A stretch of 64,000 nt of DNA, taken from assembly GCA_040757835.1 (NCBI GenBank), contig JBFLWJ010000002.1:23144-87143 (forward strand), read 5' to 3'. Position numbers and translations under genes: made by a program. The notes under the pieces are model-generated. The model was not told the origin of the DNA, made no database searches, and worked only from the letters and a program-made list of their open reading frames with translations. The DNA is from Actinomycetota bacterium (lineage in GTDB: Bacteria > Actinomycetota > Geothermincolia > Geothermincolales > RBG-13-55-18). This document shows positions 23,518-32,082 of this stretch, piece by piece. Within the stretch, counting starts at the first letter, position 1. Every line of letters begins with the position of its first letter.

Positions 23518-25884
23518 ATGCTCGTGAGGTCCAGGGGAGCGGGCTGCACAAGGATGCGGTCGACGCTCTTTCTGCTGGCAGTCCCTCTGCTCCTCGCCAC
23601 GGCGATCTTCCTCTGTCCCGCCGGAGCCCAGGCCGAACCCGTCTTCACCTATGGAGCTTTCCATACCGCGATGACCATTAACGCGGACGGATCTCTCCTG
23701 GTCAGCTCCAAGGTGAGTTACGACTTCCAGGACCCTTCCGGCACGGTCGGGCTGTTCATCCCCGCGTCCTACGGCACCCTGGTGGAGGCGGAGGTACTGG
23801 CCGGAGACGGTTCCCCCCTGCCCAGCGACGCGTGGTCCTACGACACCGGGACGGATGGATATACCCTCTGGGTCGACAGCAGCGGAGCCGGCCCTACCGC
23901 TACCTATATCTACCGCTATCTCCTCTACGATGCTCTCATCCAGAGCGGCGACCGCGTCGGCATCTCGTCCTGGGGCGCCGTGCCCGCGGGACGCGGCTCT
24001 CCCATCGCCGAGACCTCGGTAACCCTGCATTACCCCGCCGGAGCCGACCCGGCCAACATCGAGTTGAGCGTCGATCCCATTGCATACTCGGGGCAGATAT
24101 CGCAGCGGTTCATAGGCAGCGACACGGCCGTGGTGGAGGCCGCTTTTCTCGGCGCGGACTCTTACTATTCCGTCACCTCTTTCTGGCCGTCATCCATCAT
24201 GGACCTGTCCGGACGGGGTTTCGCGGCTGCACAGAGCAAGAGCTGGGATTTCGAGCGCTTTGACTGCGATATATCCGTTAACGAAGACTCCTCGATCACG
24301 GTACGCGAGACCCAGGTGGTGAATTTTCGAGGCAGCTTCACCTGGCTGGAACGCTACATCTCCACCGAACCGGCGGACTTCTCCGTCGGGCGCACTTACG
24401 GGCGCGCGCGCGTCCATGACATCTCCGTATACGGGCTTGACGGCCAGCCTCTGGACGAGGGCATGTGGAGCGTTGACTCCGATTCAGGCGGCAAAACGGT
24501 GCGCATCGAGTTCAACGCCACCGACGAGCAGATGGGCTGGATCATCGAGTACCGCATGACCGGCGTCCTGATCTTTGCCTCCGAATACGACCGCCTGTAC
24601 TGGAACGCGGTGTCCATCGAGCGCGGAGTACCTATCCGCAACTCCGCCATATCCGTGCATCCCCCTCAGGGCGCGAACGCCGCGGAACTGCAAGCCGACC
24701 AATACGTCAACGTCAGCGATCCTCCATCCGGATACGAATCCGGCCTTGACGGCGACGTGCTGTGGTGGCGGGTAGGGAACATACCGCCCTACACCACCTT
24801 CACCATCGACGTCGCCTTTCCCAAGGGGCTTGTCGCAATACCCTGGCAGTACGATAAGGCGTGCGGCATCGCCGTCATCGCCGCCTCTTCCTGCATCCTG
24901 GCCGCCGCTCTCCTGGCCATGTCCGTCCTGTGGTGGAAGAAGGGGCGCGACATCGGCAGGACCGGCACGGCCATGGTGCGCTACGAACCGCCAGAGGGCC
25001 TCTCCCCGGCCATGCTGGGGATGCTCATGCACGAGAAACCCCGCGTACGGGACATCTCGGCGTCCATCGTCGACTTGGCACGGCGCGGTTATCTGACCAT
25101 CATCGAGGAGGAGAAACGCAGCTTCATCCGGATGAAATCGTACAGCTTCCAGCGGACCAGCCAGGACCTCTCCGGCCTGCTCGAATACGAACGGGAGATC
25201 ATGGAGGGTCTCTTCGAGGCCGGGGAACGCGTCAGTGAATCCGACCTGAAGAACAAGTTCTACACCCGCGTCAACGCCATCCTCAACATCGGGGTCAAAG
25301 ACGAGGTGATGAAACGCAAGCTCTTCACCCGCGAGCCAGGGGCATTGCGCTCGCGGTATCTCGCCGGGGGCATCATCATCGCATCACTGGCCATCGCCGC
25401 TTTTCTCCTCTTGCCCCGGTGGCTGGACCTGGGGTGGTTCGGCGTGCTCATCCTCGTCTTAGTCCCGGTGGGAGGCATCGTGGCGGGCGTTGGGTGGGCC
25501 ATGCCGAGCCGCAGCGCGGAGGGCTCCAAGGCGTACGAACACGCTCTGGGCTACCGTGACTTCCTGGAGACGGCGGAAAAACCCGAACTCCAATACATGA
25601 CCCCGGAGAACTTCCAGTCCAACCTGCCCTATGCCATGGTTCTTGGGGTCGACGAGGCTTGGGCCCTAAAGTTCGCCGATATCTATACCACTCCCCCGCA
25701 GTGGTATTCGGGCAGCGGGGCGGCCTTCAGCACCCTGTACCTGACCTCGTCACTGCGGGATATGACCGCGTCCCTGAACAGTACCCTTACCTCTTCTCCT
25801 CGCTCCTCAGGTTCGGGAAGTGGCGGGTTCGGAGGAGGCTCATCGGGGGGAGGATTCGGAGGCGGCGGATCTTCCGCCGGGTAG
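23518..25884 (+). CDS. DUF2207-family membrane protein
   Basis: A 788-residue predicted membrane protein. A signal peptide ends near AQA (about residue 39); a large extracytoplasmic part follows with repeated immunoglobulin-like segments (TINADGSLLVSSKVSYDF; then SVNEDSSITVRETQVVNF), a membrane span near 445-467 (AVIAASSCILAAALLAMSV), a cytoplasmic winged-helix-like stretch (VRDISASIVDLARRGYLTII), two more spans near 618-660, and a Gly/Ser-rich tail. This is the typical DUF2207 layout, of unknown function. AAAGGGAG lies before the ATG. It is divergent from the zinc-ribbon gene with 211 nt between them. Confidence 0.85.
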   Translation: MLVRSRGAGCTRMRSTLFLLAVPLLLATAIFLCPAGAQAEPVFTYGAFHTAMTINADGSLLVSSKVSYDFQDPSGTVGLFIPASYGTLVEAEVLAGDGSPLPSDAWSYDTGTDGYTLWVDSSGAGPTATYIYRYLLYDALIQSGDRVGISSWGAVPAGRGSPIAETSVTLHYPAGADPANIELSVDPIAYSGQISQRFIGSDTAVVEAAFLGADSYYSVTSFWPSSIMDLSGRGFAAAQSKSWDFERFDCDISVNEDSSITVRETQVVNFRGSFTWLERYISTEPADFSVGRTYGRARVHDISVYGLDGQPLDEGMWSVDSDSGGKTVRIEFNATDEQMGWIIEYRMTGVLIFASEYDRLYWNAVSIERGVPIRNSAISVHPPQGANAAELQADQYVNVSDPPSGYESGLDGDVLWWRVGNIPPYTTFTIDVAFPKGLVAIPWQYDKACGIAVIAASSCILAAALLAMSVLWWKKGRDIGRTGTAMVRYEPPEGLSPAMLGMLMHEKPRVRDISASIVDLARRGYLTIIEEEKRSFIRMKSYSFQRTSQDLSGLLEYEREIMEGLFEAGERVSESDLKNKFYTRVNAILNIGVKDEVMKRKLFTREPGALRSRYLAGGIIIASLAIAAFLLLPRWLDLGWFGVLILVLVPVGGIVAGVGWAMPSRSAEGSKAYEHALGYRDFLETAEKPELQYMTPENFQSNLPYAMVLGVDEAWALKFADIYTTPPQWYSGSGAAFSTLYLTSSLRDMTASLNSTLTSSPRSSGSGSGGFGGGSSGGGFGGGGSSAG

Positions 25885-25990
25885 CCGTCCGCAGCTGCTG
25901 CCCGGCCGACCATATCTTCCGGATCCGGCATGCCTTTAACGCGATGCCGATGGAGCTTCATAGAGTTGTCTCATACGGGAGGTACTGACC

Positions 25991-26758
25991 ATGGAGGATT
26001 GGAAAGACCTGGGTTCGAGCCTGGAGGGCCACCTGCGGCCGTCCACATTCCCCATTGCGGCCCGTTTCCTTGAATCGGGAGAAGAGCCGCCGACGCGGGC
26101 GCGTCGTCCACGCGAAGAGACGGGCAGCGAGATAGCGGTGTGCCAGGCGCTCACCCTCACCAGGGAGAGGGGCCTGACCATGCTGCTGGACCTGGAGGAG
26201 TCAAGCTGTTCCCTGGCCAACGCCGCCCTGGGGTGGGACACCAGCACCTGTCCCACCTTTATGGCCGCTTTCCTGCGCACCATGAACTATGCCCACGACG
26301 AAGAGGCGGCGCGCAAACGGACCGAAGGCATGGCCATGCTGGAACCGGGCAGGTACACCGGGGTTGTGTTCTCGCCCTTGACCCGCACCCGCGTCGAGCC
26401 CCATGTCGTGCTGGTCTATGGCAACCCCGCACAAGTGATGCGCCTGGTTCATGCCGTCTCCCACTGGACCGGCGAGAGGGTGGCGGGAGATTTCGGGGGC
26501 ATCGCGGGTTCCTGCAACGAAGGCCTGGTGCGAACATTCGCTGGCGGCACGCCCAGGGTCGCTCTGCCGGGCAACGGCGACCGCGTATTCGCCGCCACCC
26601 ACGACGACGAGCTCATCTTCGCCTTTCCGGCACCATGGGGCGAAAGGATACTCGAGGGGCTGGAGGCGACGAGCGCCAGGGGTATCCGCTACCCCATTCC
26701 CACATTCATCGACTACCGTCTTCCCTTCATGGACCTCATGGGCAGATTCGCCGAGTAG
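25991..26758 (+). CDS. DUF169-family protein
   Basis: A 255-residue soluble protein. The central part (YTGVVFSPLTRTRVEPHVVL, then VYGNPAQVMRLVHA) and the later GIAGSCNEGLVRTFAGGTPR, then VALPGNGDRVFAATHDDEL, are the recognisable blocks of DUF169, found mostly in anaerobes and often near methyl- or corrinoid-linked genes. Conserved Cys occur at CQALTLTRER, SCSLANAALG and SCNEG. No enzyme activity is established for the family as far as I know. GGGAGG precedes the ATG by about 8 nt; it follows the DUF2207 gene by 106 nt on the same strand. Confidence 0.8.
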   Translation: MEDWKDLGSSLEGHLRPSTFPIAARFLESGEEPPTRARRPREETGSEIAVCQALTLTRERGLTMLLDLEESSCSLANAALGWDTSTCPTFMAAFLRTMNYAHDEEAARKRTEGMAMLEPGRYTGVVFSPLTRTRVEPHVVLVYGNPAQVMRLVHAVSHWTGERVAGDFGGIAGSCNEGLVRTFAGGTPRVALPGNGDRVFAATHDDELIFAFPAPWGERILEGLEATSARGIRYPIPTFIDYRLPFMDLMGRFAE

Positions 26759-26793
26759 AGACTTCCGACAGGACGGTCTCTCCGGCGGCGTGG

Positions 26794-27114
26794 CTACTCG
26801 CCGGCGTGATCATGCCCGTGGGGATGCCCGTGTGGGTGGTCGTGGCTGTGCGAGTGGGTATGCTCGTGGCCGTGGGCATGCGCGGATTCCGCCTGCACTT
26901 TGACGGCGGCCTCCACGGCGTCGGCGGCCCTCTCCGCCGCCTGGGCCAGTGCGGCAGCGGCCGCGGCCGCGGAATCGGCCACCTCCTCCCAGCCCAGGTT
27001 CCCCGCCAGTGCCTCGTACTGCGAGAAAGCGTCCGCCTCTTCTCGCAGTCGTCTCAACGCTTGTCTGAGCGCCACCTTGAGGAGCAGCGGCGCCCGGTCT
27101 TCATGTTCGCTCAT
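26794..27114 (-). CDS. Small protein with His-rich metal-binding tail
   Basis: A 106-residue protein. The N-terminal 85 residues are alanine-rich amphipathic helix with heptad character (LKVALRQALRRLREEADAF, then ADSAAAAAAALAQAAERAADA). The last 30 residues are a histidine run (HAHGHEHTHSHSHDHPHG) that should bind nickel, cobalt or zinc. It is convergent with the DUF169 gene and divergent from the acyl-CoA synthetase. It may buffer metal for a corrinoid or nickel enzyme. The tail is partly low-complexity, but the ATG and helix support a real gene. Confidence 0.6.
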   Translation of the reverse strand: MSEHEDRAPLLLKVALRQALRRLREEADAFSQYEALAGNLGWEEVADSAAAAAAALAQAAERAADAVEAAVKVQAESAHAHGHEHTHSHSHDHPHGHPHGHDHAGE

Positions 27115-27124
27115 GGGAAGAGTA

Positions 27125-27130
27125 TATAAT
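27125..27130 (+). promoter_or_regulatory. Candidate -10 box for the acyl-CoA synthetase gene
   Basis: TATAAT lies 62 nt before the ATG in a region divergent from the His-rich protein gene. The -35 region is weak. Confidence 0.35.
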
Positions 27131-27192
27131 ACTGGCTATCGGACGTGTAGCTGGCATGAGCGGCTTCGTACAGGTGCGACATCGAGGGGGGG

Positions 27193-28719
27193 ATGAACAT
27201 GAACATCGGTGAGTGGCCTACCCGTTGGGCGGCACGTTATCCGGACGAGCCCTGCATCAAGTACGGCGACCTGGAGTTGAGCAAGGAACAGTTCAATTCC
27301 AGGATCAACCGTCTCGCCCACGCGCTGCAGGATATGGGGGTCAAGAAGGGGTCACGTTTCGCGGCGCTGATGGCCAACAGCAACGTCTTCCTGGAAGTAC
27401 TGCTGGCCCTGAACAAGCTCGGCGGGATCATGGTGCCCCTGAATTTCCGCCTGGCAGCCCCGGAACTGGAATACATCCTGGGCGACTCGGAACCCATCGG
27501 TCTCATCTATTCCCCGGAGTTCGCGGATACCGCGAACGAGCTGCGCGGCAGGGTCCCCTCCATCAAGCAGTTCTACCGTGAGCTCGAAGGGGGCAACGAT
27601 GCTGATACCCTCTACGAGGAATGGATCGCCGCCATGCCCGAGGACGAGCCGGTGCCCGACGCCGAGGTGACCCTGGACGATTACCAGTTCATCATGTACA
27701 CGTCGGGGACCACCGGCAAGCCCAAAGGGGCGGCCATCCTCCACGGCAACACACAGTGGAACGCCATCAATTCCATCAACATGTACGCCATGGGCACCTC
27801 GGATGTCGGCATAGCGTGTGCTCCCCTATTCCACATCGGCGGTCTTGCGGTCTCCGCCTTCCCCATCCTTTATGTTGGCGGACTGCTCACCATGCAGCGT
27901 TTCTTCAACCCCGTGGAGACCCTGCAGATCATCGAGAGGGACCGGGTGACCCTCATGTTCGGGATCCCGGTCATGTTCCTGCTCATGACCCAGGTACCTG
28001 AATACGAGACCACCGACTACTCGAGCGTGCGTTTCTTCATCGCGGGTGGCGCCCCTTGCCCCCGCCCCCTCATCGAGACCTGGCTCGAGCACGGCATAAA
28101 CTTCAACCAGGGATACGGGATGACCGAGACGGCCACCGCCATCACCGCTCTGCGCACCGAGGACGCCCTCAGGAAACTGGGGTCGTGCGGCAAGCCCGTC
28201 TTCCATACCGACATCAAGATCGTCGACACCGAGGGCGCTGAGACGCAGCGTGGCGAGATGGGCGAGGTATGGGTGAAGGGCCCCAACGTCATCCGTGAGT
28301 ACTGGCGTCTTCCCGAAGCGACGGCTGAGTCCATCACCGACGGATGGCTGCATACCGGCGATATGGGATATATAGACGACGAGGGCTACCTCTACCTGGT
28401 TGACCGCCGCAAGGACATGTACATATCCGGCGGAGAAAACGTCTATCCCGCCGAGGTAGAGGACGTGCTCATGGCCTTCGAAAAGGTCGCGGATGCCGGT
28501 GTCATAGGCATACCGGACGACAAATGGGGCGAGGTCGGCCTGGCGGTGATCGTGCCCACTCCGGGGGTGGTGGTGAGCGAGGAGGAGATCATCGACTTCT
28601 GCCGCGGAAGGCTGGCCAAGTACAAGATCCCCAAGAAGGTCGCCTTCGTGGAGGCTCTGCCGCGTACCGCAACCGGGAAGATACTGAAAAAGGAGCTGAA
28701 AGCGCAGTTCGCGAACTAG
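27193..28719 (+). CDS. AMP-forming acyl-CoA synthetase / ligase
   Basis: A 508-residue ANL-superfamily enzyme that activates a carboxylic acid with ATP and CoA. The phosphate loop YTSGTTGKPKGA is at 169-180; the later motifs GYGMTET, TGDMGYIDDEGYLYLVDRRKD (hinge) and the C-terminal catalytic lysine in PRTATGKILKKEL are intact. It is full length. The first ATG has GAGGGGGG directly against it, so the in-frame ATG at 27199 may be the real start. Substrate specificity is not readable; a fatty or aromatic acid fits the surrounding acyl-CoA dehydrogenase and hydratase genes. Confidence 0.92.
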   Translation: MNMNIGEWPTRWAARYPDEPCIKYGDLELSKEQFNSRINRLAHALQDMGVKKGSRFAALMANSNVFLEVLLALNKLGGIMVPLNFRLAAPELEYILGDSEPIGLIYSPEFADTANELRGRVPSIKQFYRELEGGNDADTLYEEWIAAMPEDEPVPDAEVTLDDYQFIMYTSGTTGKPKGAAILHGNTQWNAINSINMYAMGTSDVGIACAPLFHIGGLAVSAFPILYVGGLLTMQRFFNPVETLQIIERDRVTLMFGIPVMFLLMTQVPEYETTDYSSVRFFIAGGAPCPRPLIETWLEHGINFNQGYGMTETATAITALRTEDALRKLGSCGKPVFHTDIKIVDTEGAETQRGEMGEVWVKGPNVIREYWRLPEATAESITDGWLHTGDMGYIDDEGYLYLVDRRKDMYISGGENVYPAEVEDVLMAFEKVADAGVIGIPDDKWGEVGLAVIVPTPGVVVSEEEIIDFCRGRLAKYKIPKKVAFVEALPRTATGKILKKELKAQFAN

Positions 28720-28751
28720 CCAGCCCGCGGCGGCCGGCGGTTGCGCTGACG

Positions 28752-29234
28752 TCACTCCAGCGCCAGGTCGAGTCCGAGCATCCAGATGTCGGTGAGGTTG
28801 CCGCCGGCATCCACCCCCGCCAGCAGGCAGTCGGCGACCTTGAAGACGAGGGCCAGGCCCGGTTTGAGCAGGATATGCAGGGAATAGCTCTCTTCGTGCC
28901 AGAAGAAGGCCGGATCCGAGGGGATGAACGTTATGCCCCCTTCGCCCTCCGCGCCCCCTACCAGCAGGACCCCCTCCGCGTCGGGTTCGGGCGGCGGTTC
29001 GTCCTCCCGCTTCCACCTGCCCGTCTTGACGTGGCACTGCACCCCCACGAGTTCACCTTCCGCGCCTTCCAGCGCCAGCACCAGCCTCCCAAACGCCAGG
29101 GTGCGCACGCCCGCGCGCGGCGCGTCCCCGCGCTCATAGGCCACCATCTCGGGGATCGCCTGGTACATCACGCTGCCCCTTGGCGGCTCCACCTGCGTCA
29201 GCAACCTGACCCTGGGCGGCCCCTCAACGTCCAT
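28752..29234 (-). CDS. Hypothetical protein, 160 residues
   Basis: A soluble protein with no family I recognise. AGGAGG lies 5 nt before the ATG at 29234, which argues for this start over a longer frame that would run antisense through the corrinoid gene. Visible features are an acidic linker (KREDEPPPEPDAEG) between two strand-rich parts (VRTLAFGRLVLALEG; ESYSLHILLKPGLALVF). It converges with the acyl-CoA synthetase gene and is divergent from the corrinoid-protein gene, with 120 nt of shared promoter region. Confidence 0.6.
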   Translation of the reverse strand: MDVEGPPRVRLLTQVEPPRGSVMYQAIPEMVAYERGDAPRAGVRTLAFGRLVLALEGAEGELVGVQCHVKTGRWKREDEPPPEPDAEGVLLVGGAEGEGGITFIPSDPAFFWHEESYSLHILLKPGLALVFKVADCLLAGVDAGGNLTDIWMLGLDLALE

Positions 29235-29303
29235 CTTCTCCTCCTCGTCCGTGCGACCTGCCAGCGGCCCGTCAACCATGTGCGAGCATGCAGGATTTCC
29301 ATA

Positions 29304-29309
29304 TATAAT
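29304..29309 (+). promoter_or_regulatory. Candidate -10 box for the corrinoid-protein gene
   Basis: TATAAT about 46 nt upstream of the GTG start; no convincing -35 partner. Confidence 0.35.
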
Positions 29310-29354
29310 ACCTCGCAGGCGCGGAAGATATCTGAGTGGGCGGAGGTGACGGCT

Positions 29355-29987
29355 GTGGACGACATAGAAAGAGTGAGGAATACCCTGGTCGAACTGGACA
29401 TCGACAACATTCAGGATGTGATCCGTGAAGCCCTGGATGCCGGCATACCGCCGCTGGATATCGCCCTCAGGGGCCTTGGGGAGGGCATGAAAACCATAGG
29501 CGAACTCTTCCAGTCCGAGGAGTATTACCTCGCGGACCTGGTGCTTGCCGGCGAGACCATGAAAGAGGGCATGGCCGTGCTGGATCCCCACCTGGCTGCT
29601 GATGCCTCCTCCACCAAGGGCCCGGTGGTGGTGTTCACGGTCAAGGGCGACATCCACGACATCGGCAAAAACCTGGTCGTGACCATGCTCTCCTCGGCGG
29701 GCTTCAAGGTCATCGATCTGGGGGTGGACGTACCGGAATCACGAGTGGTCGAGGCGCTGAAGCAGAGCGGCGCATCCCTGGTGGGTATGTCGGTGCTGAT
29801 CACGCCCATGATCGCCTCCATCGGCGACGTCGTTGACGCCATCAGGGAAGCGGGACTGCGCGATAAGGTGAAGATCGCCATCGGCGGGGCATGTACCACC
29901 CCTGAGCTGGTGGAGAGGTTCGGCCTCGATGCGCTGGGTAGGGATGCCGTGGACGCCGTGCGCATCTTCGAGGAGTGGTCGCCGTAA
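29355..29987 (+). CDS. Corrinoid (B12-binding) methyltransferase protein, MtaC/MtbC-like
   Basis: A 210-residue corrinoid shuttle protein. An N-terminal four-helix cap (about 1-85) is followed by a Rossmann-type B12 domain with the lower-ligand motif D99-I-H101-D-I-G104-K, then IDLGVDVPESRVVEAL, MSVLITPMIASI and the IAIGGACTTPEL loop. In methylotrophic systems such proteins carry a methyl group between a substrate-specific methyltransferase and a tetrahydrofolate- or CoM-linked partner. Neither partner is adjacent. The start is a GTG with GGAGGTGA 6-8 nt upstream; an in-frame GTG inside that site is less likely. It is followed by a strong terminator, so it is a single-gene unit. Confidence 0.88.
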   Translation: MDDIERVRNTLVELDIDNIQDVIREALDAGIPPLDIALRGLGEGMKTIGELFQSEEYYLADLVLAGETMKEGMAVLDPHLAADASSTKGPVVVFTVKGDIHDIGKNLVVTMLSSAGFKVIDLGVDVPESRVVEALKQSGASLVGMSVLITPMIASIGDVVDAIREAGLRDKVKIAIGGACTTPELVERFGLDALGRDAVDAVRIFEEWSP

Positions 29988-29991
29988 CACC

Positions 29992-30016
29992 AAACCCCGG
30001 CCGCGGCCGGGGTTTT
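29992..30016. terminator. Bidirectional-looking intrinsic terminator
   Basis: A near-perfect GC palindrome (CCCCGGCC GC GGCCGGGG) flanked by AAA on the left and TTTT on the right, 5 nt after the corrinoid gene stop. It can end that transcript on the plus strand and lies just past the tRNA 3' end on the minus strand. Confidence 0.85.
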
Positions 30017-30020
30017 ATGC

Positions 30021-30108
30021 TGGTGTCGGAGGGGGGACTTGAACCCCCATGAGGAAATTCCTCACTAGGCCCTCAACCTAGCGCGTCTACCGATTCCGCC
30101 ACTCCGAC
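30021..30108 (-). tRNA. tRNA-Leu (anticodon GAG)
   Basis: An 88-nt gene including an encoded CCA. The acceptor stem GTCGGAG (30102-30108) pairs with CTCCGAC near 30025-30031. The anticodon arm is CTAGG-TTGAGGG-CCTAG, giving anticodon GAG for CUC/CUU. A long variable arm (GTGAGGAATTTCCTCAT) and the T-loop GGTTCAAGTCC are typical of class II tRNA-Leu. Confidence 0.97.
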
Positions 30109-30126
30109 TCGCTTGCGGCTGACCCG

Positions 30127-30486
30127 CTACGGACCGGAGACATCTTCCTCCATCTCTTTCTCACCCGGTTTGAGTCTCCGATTACGAAAACCAGTATATA
30201 CTCTCTCTCTTCTATGGTCTATTATGCGCGAGGCATAGAAGATGTCCTTGGACACGTACCCGTACTTGCCGATCACCACCACGCGGTCCCCATCATCAAG
30301 GGGAGGCGGGAAGCGGAAACCGCGGTAAAACCAGACCTTGGTGCTGTGGCCCTCTTCCTCGACGAGGTCGAAATTGATGTCAAAGGTAAGGGTCTTGGAC
30401 TTGCGGTCGGACCTCTTGGGCATAAGCGTCGGTAACGGATATGTGGATACGTTGAGGATTATGCCCCGCTTAGAGATCTTCGCCAA
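30127..30486 (-). CDS. Hypothetical protein, 119 residues
   Basis: A small basic protein, probably starting at TTG with GGAGGG about 7 nt upstream. The sequence alternates short strands (ILNVSTYPLPTL; LTFDINFDLVEEE; VVVIGKYGYVSKDIFYASRI), which looks like a small beta-barrel such as an OB fold, with a charged tail (RRLKPGEKEMEEDV). I cannot assign a family. It sits between tRNA-Leu and coaBC on the same strand, 108 nt after the latter. Confidence 0.6.
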   Translation of the reverse strand: MAKISKRGIILNVSTYPLPTLMPKRSDRKSKTLTFDINFDLVEEEGHSTKVWFYRGFRFPPPLDDGDRVVVIGKYGYVSKDIFYASRIIDHRRERVYTGFRNRRLKPGEKEMEEDVSGP

Positions 30487-30594
30487 TTAATTCCCTCCAA
30501 CGCCCAAAGTGGTCACGGCTCCGCCTCGCGTCGGCATTATCACTATTCTATCGTCCCTGCTTCCTGCCGTCTTGAGCCCTTGTGCTGTTGCCGA

Positions 30595-31785
30595 TCAGAC
30601 CTCGAGTAGCCCCACGACCTCTTCCCAGATGCGCACGGCCAGCTCCGCCTTGGGCATGAGGTCCAACTCCGCTACCCTTCCATCGGTAAAAAGCAGCACC
30701 GCCTGGTTGGTGTCGGAATCAAACCCGGAACCGCGCGCCGTGACGTCGTTTGCCACCAGCATGTCGGCCTTCTTGGCCCGCATCTTCTCCCGCGCATGCT
30801 CCATCAGGTCCCCTGTCTCGGCGGCAAACCCCACCAGGACCTGACCCGGTGCCTTCACCTCGCCCAGATGCATCAGTATATCCCGTGTCGGCTCAAGCTC
30901 GATCACGAGACCGTCGCGTCCCTCTTTCTTTATCTTCTCGGCACTGCGTCTTGCCGGAGTGAAATCAGCCACGGCGGCCGCCATGACCACCACGTCGCAC
31001 TCCGGAGCGAGAGCGGTCACTTCGTCCCACATCTCATCGGCGGTCTCTACCGTTATCACTTTCACGCCGCGCGGAGGGGCGAGTTGTGAAGGCGCGCTCA
31101 CCAGGACCACATCCGCTCCCATGCGCCGGGCCGTCTCCGCCAGCGCATATCCCATCTTGCCGCTGGAGCGGTTCCCAACGAAACGCACGGGATCGATGGG
31201 TTCCCTGGTCCCTCCCGCCGTTACCAGTACCTGCCTGCCCTCAAGGCTTTTCTTCACCCCCATAATCTGCAGGGCAGCCTCGACGATGATGGCGGGCTCC
31301 GACATCCTGCCCTCTCCCTCCTCTCCGCAAGCGAGTGCTCCGCTCTCCGGTCCCACCGTTCTCACGCCGCGGCGGCGCAGCACCTGGAGGTTGTCCTTCG
31401 TGGCGGGATGTTTCCACATCTCTACGTTCATCGCCGGGGCCACCAGTACCGGAGAGCGCGTGGCGAGGAGGGTTGTGGAGAGGAGGTCATCGGCGAGGCC
31501 GTGGGCCATCCTCGCGAGCAGGTTAGCCGTCGCCGGTGCCACCACCACGAGATCGGCATTCCTGGCCAGCGTGATGTGCTGCATCGGCGGCCATGTATCC
31601 TCGAACATGCCCACGGCCACCGGGTTGCCGGTGACCGACCTGAAGGTCGCCGGTCCCACGAGCCTGGTGGCATGTTCGGTCATGATCACCCTGACGTCGA
31701 ATCCGAGTGCGGTGAACCGGCGTGCGACATCGACCGCCTTGTAGGCGGCTATCCCGCCTGAAACACCAAGTACTATACAGTTCAT
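30595..31785 (-). CDS. coaBC: Bifunctional phosphopantothenoylcysteine decarboxylase / phosphopantothenate-cysteine ligase
   Basis: A 396-residue CoaBC that makes 4'-phosphopantetheine from phosphopantothenate and cysteine in coenzyme A synthesis. The N-terminal flavin decarboxylase (CoaC) shows VSGGIAAYKAVDVAR, the catalytic His region near WPPMQHITLAR and APAMNVEMWKHPATKDN. The C-terminal synthetase (CoaB) shows VTAGGTREPIDPVRF, then VGNRSSGKMGYALAE. The gene order gmk-rpoZ-coaBC is the common bacterial one; rpoZ ends 21 nt upstream. Confidence 0.96.
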   Translation of the reverse strand: MNCIVLGVSGGIAAYKAVDVARRFTALGFDVRVIMTEHATRLVGPATFRSVTGNPVAVGMFEDTWPPMQHITLARNADLVVVAPATANLLARMAHGLADDLLSTTLLATRSPVLVAPAMNVEMWKHPATKDNLQVLRRRGVRTVGPESGALACGEEGEGRMSEPAIIVEAALQIMGVKKSLEGRQVLVTAGGTREPIDPVRFVGNRSSGKMGYALAETARRMGADVVLVSAPSQLAPPRGVKVITVETADEMWDEVTALAPECDVVVMAAAVADFTPARRSAEKIKKEGRDGLVIELEPTRDILMHLGEVKAPGQVLVGFAAETGDLMEHAREKMRAKKADMLVANDVTARGSGFDSDTNQAVLLFTDGRVAELDLMPKAELAVRIWEEVVGLLEV

Positions 31786-31806
31786 CTGGAAGGATATCGC
31801 GGGCCC

Positions 31807-32058
31807 CTAACGTTCATTTCTACCGTCTTCGGGGTGTTCGAACTCCAGCTTGTCGGCGGCTATCTCCTCGAGGGCCAGGGTCAGCGACTTATTCGACGCC
31901 GACCTTATCTGTGGCCCGGCATCGTGCCCCAGACCTTCTCCCAGGTGACGGAAGTAGTTGTTGATCTGGCGCGCTCGCTTCGCGGCGGTTATGGTCAAAC
32001 CAAACCTGGAGTTATCGATCCAAAGCAAGAGATCATCGATCCTGGTCTTCATCAACAC
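31807..32058 (-). CDS. rpoZ: RNA polymerase omega subunit
   Basis: An 83-residue omega subunit. The diagnostic stretch SRFGLTITAAKRARQINNYF and the later NKSLTLALEEIAADKLEF are clear. Omega binds the beta' C-terminus and helps core assembly. It lies between gmk (24 nt upstream) and coaBC, which supports the call despite the small size. The start could be at residue 3 (MKTRIDD). Confidence 0.93.
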   Translation of the reverse strand: MLMKTRIDDLLLWIDNSRFGLTITAAKRARQINNYFRHLGEGLGHDAGPQIRSASNKSLTLALEEIAADKLEFEHPEDGRNER

Positions 32059-32082
32059 GCGACTGAAACCTCCCGTCTTCCT

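Noticed and set aside
28524-29354. Upstream half of the corrinoid-protein frame
   Set aside because: It overlaps the acyl-CoA synthetase and the 28752 gene; corrinoid homology and the ribosome site put the start at 29355.
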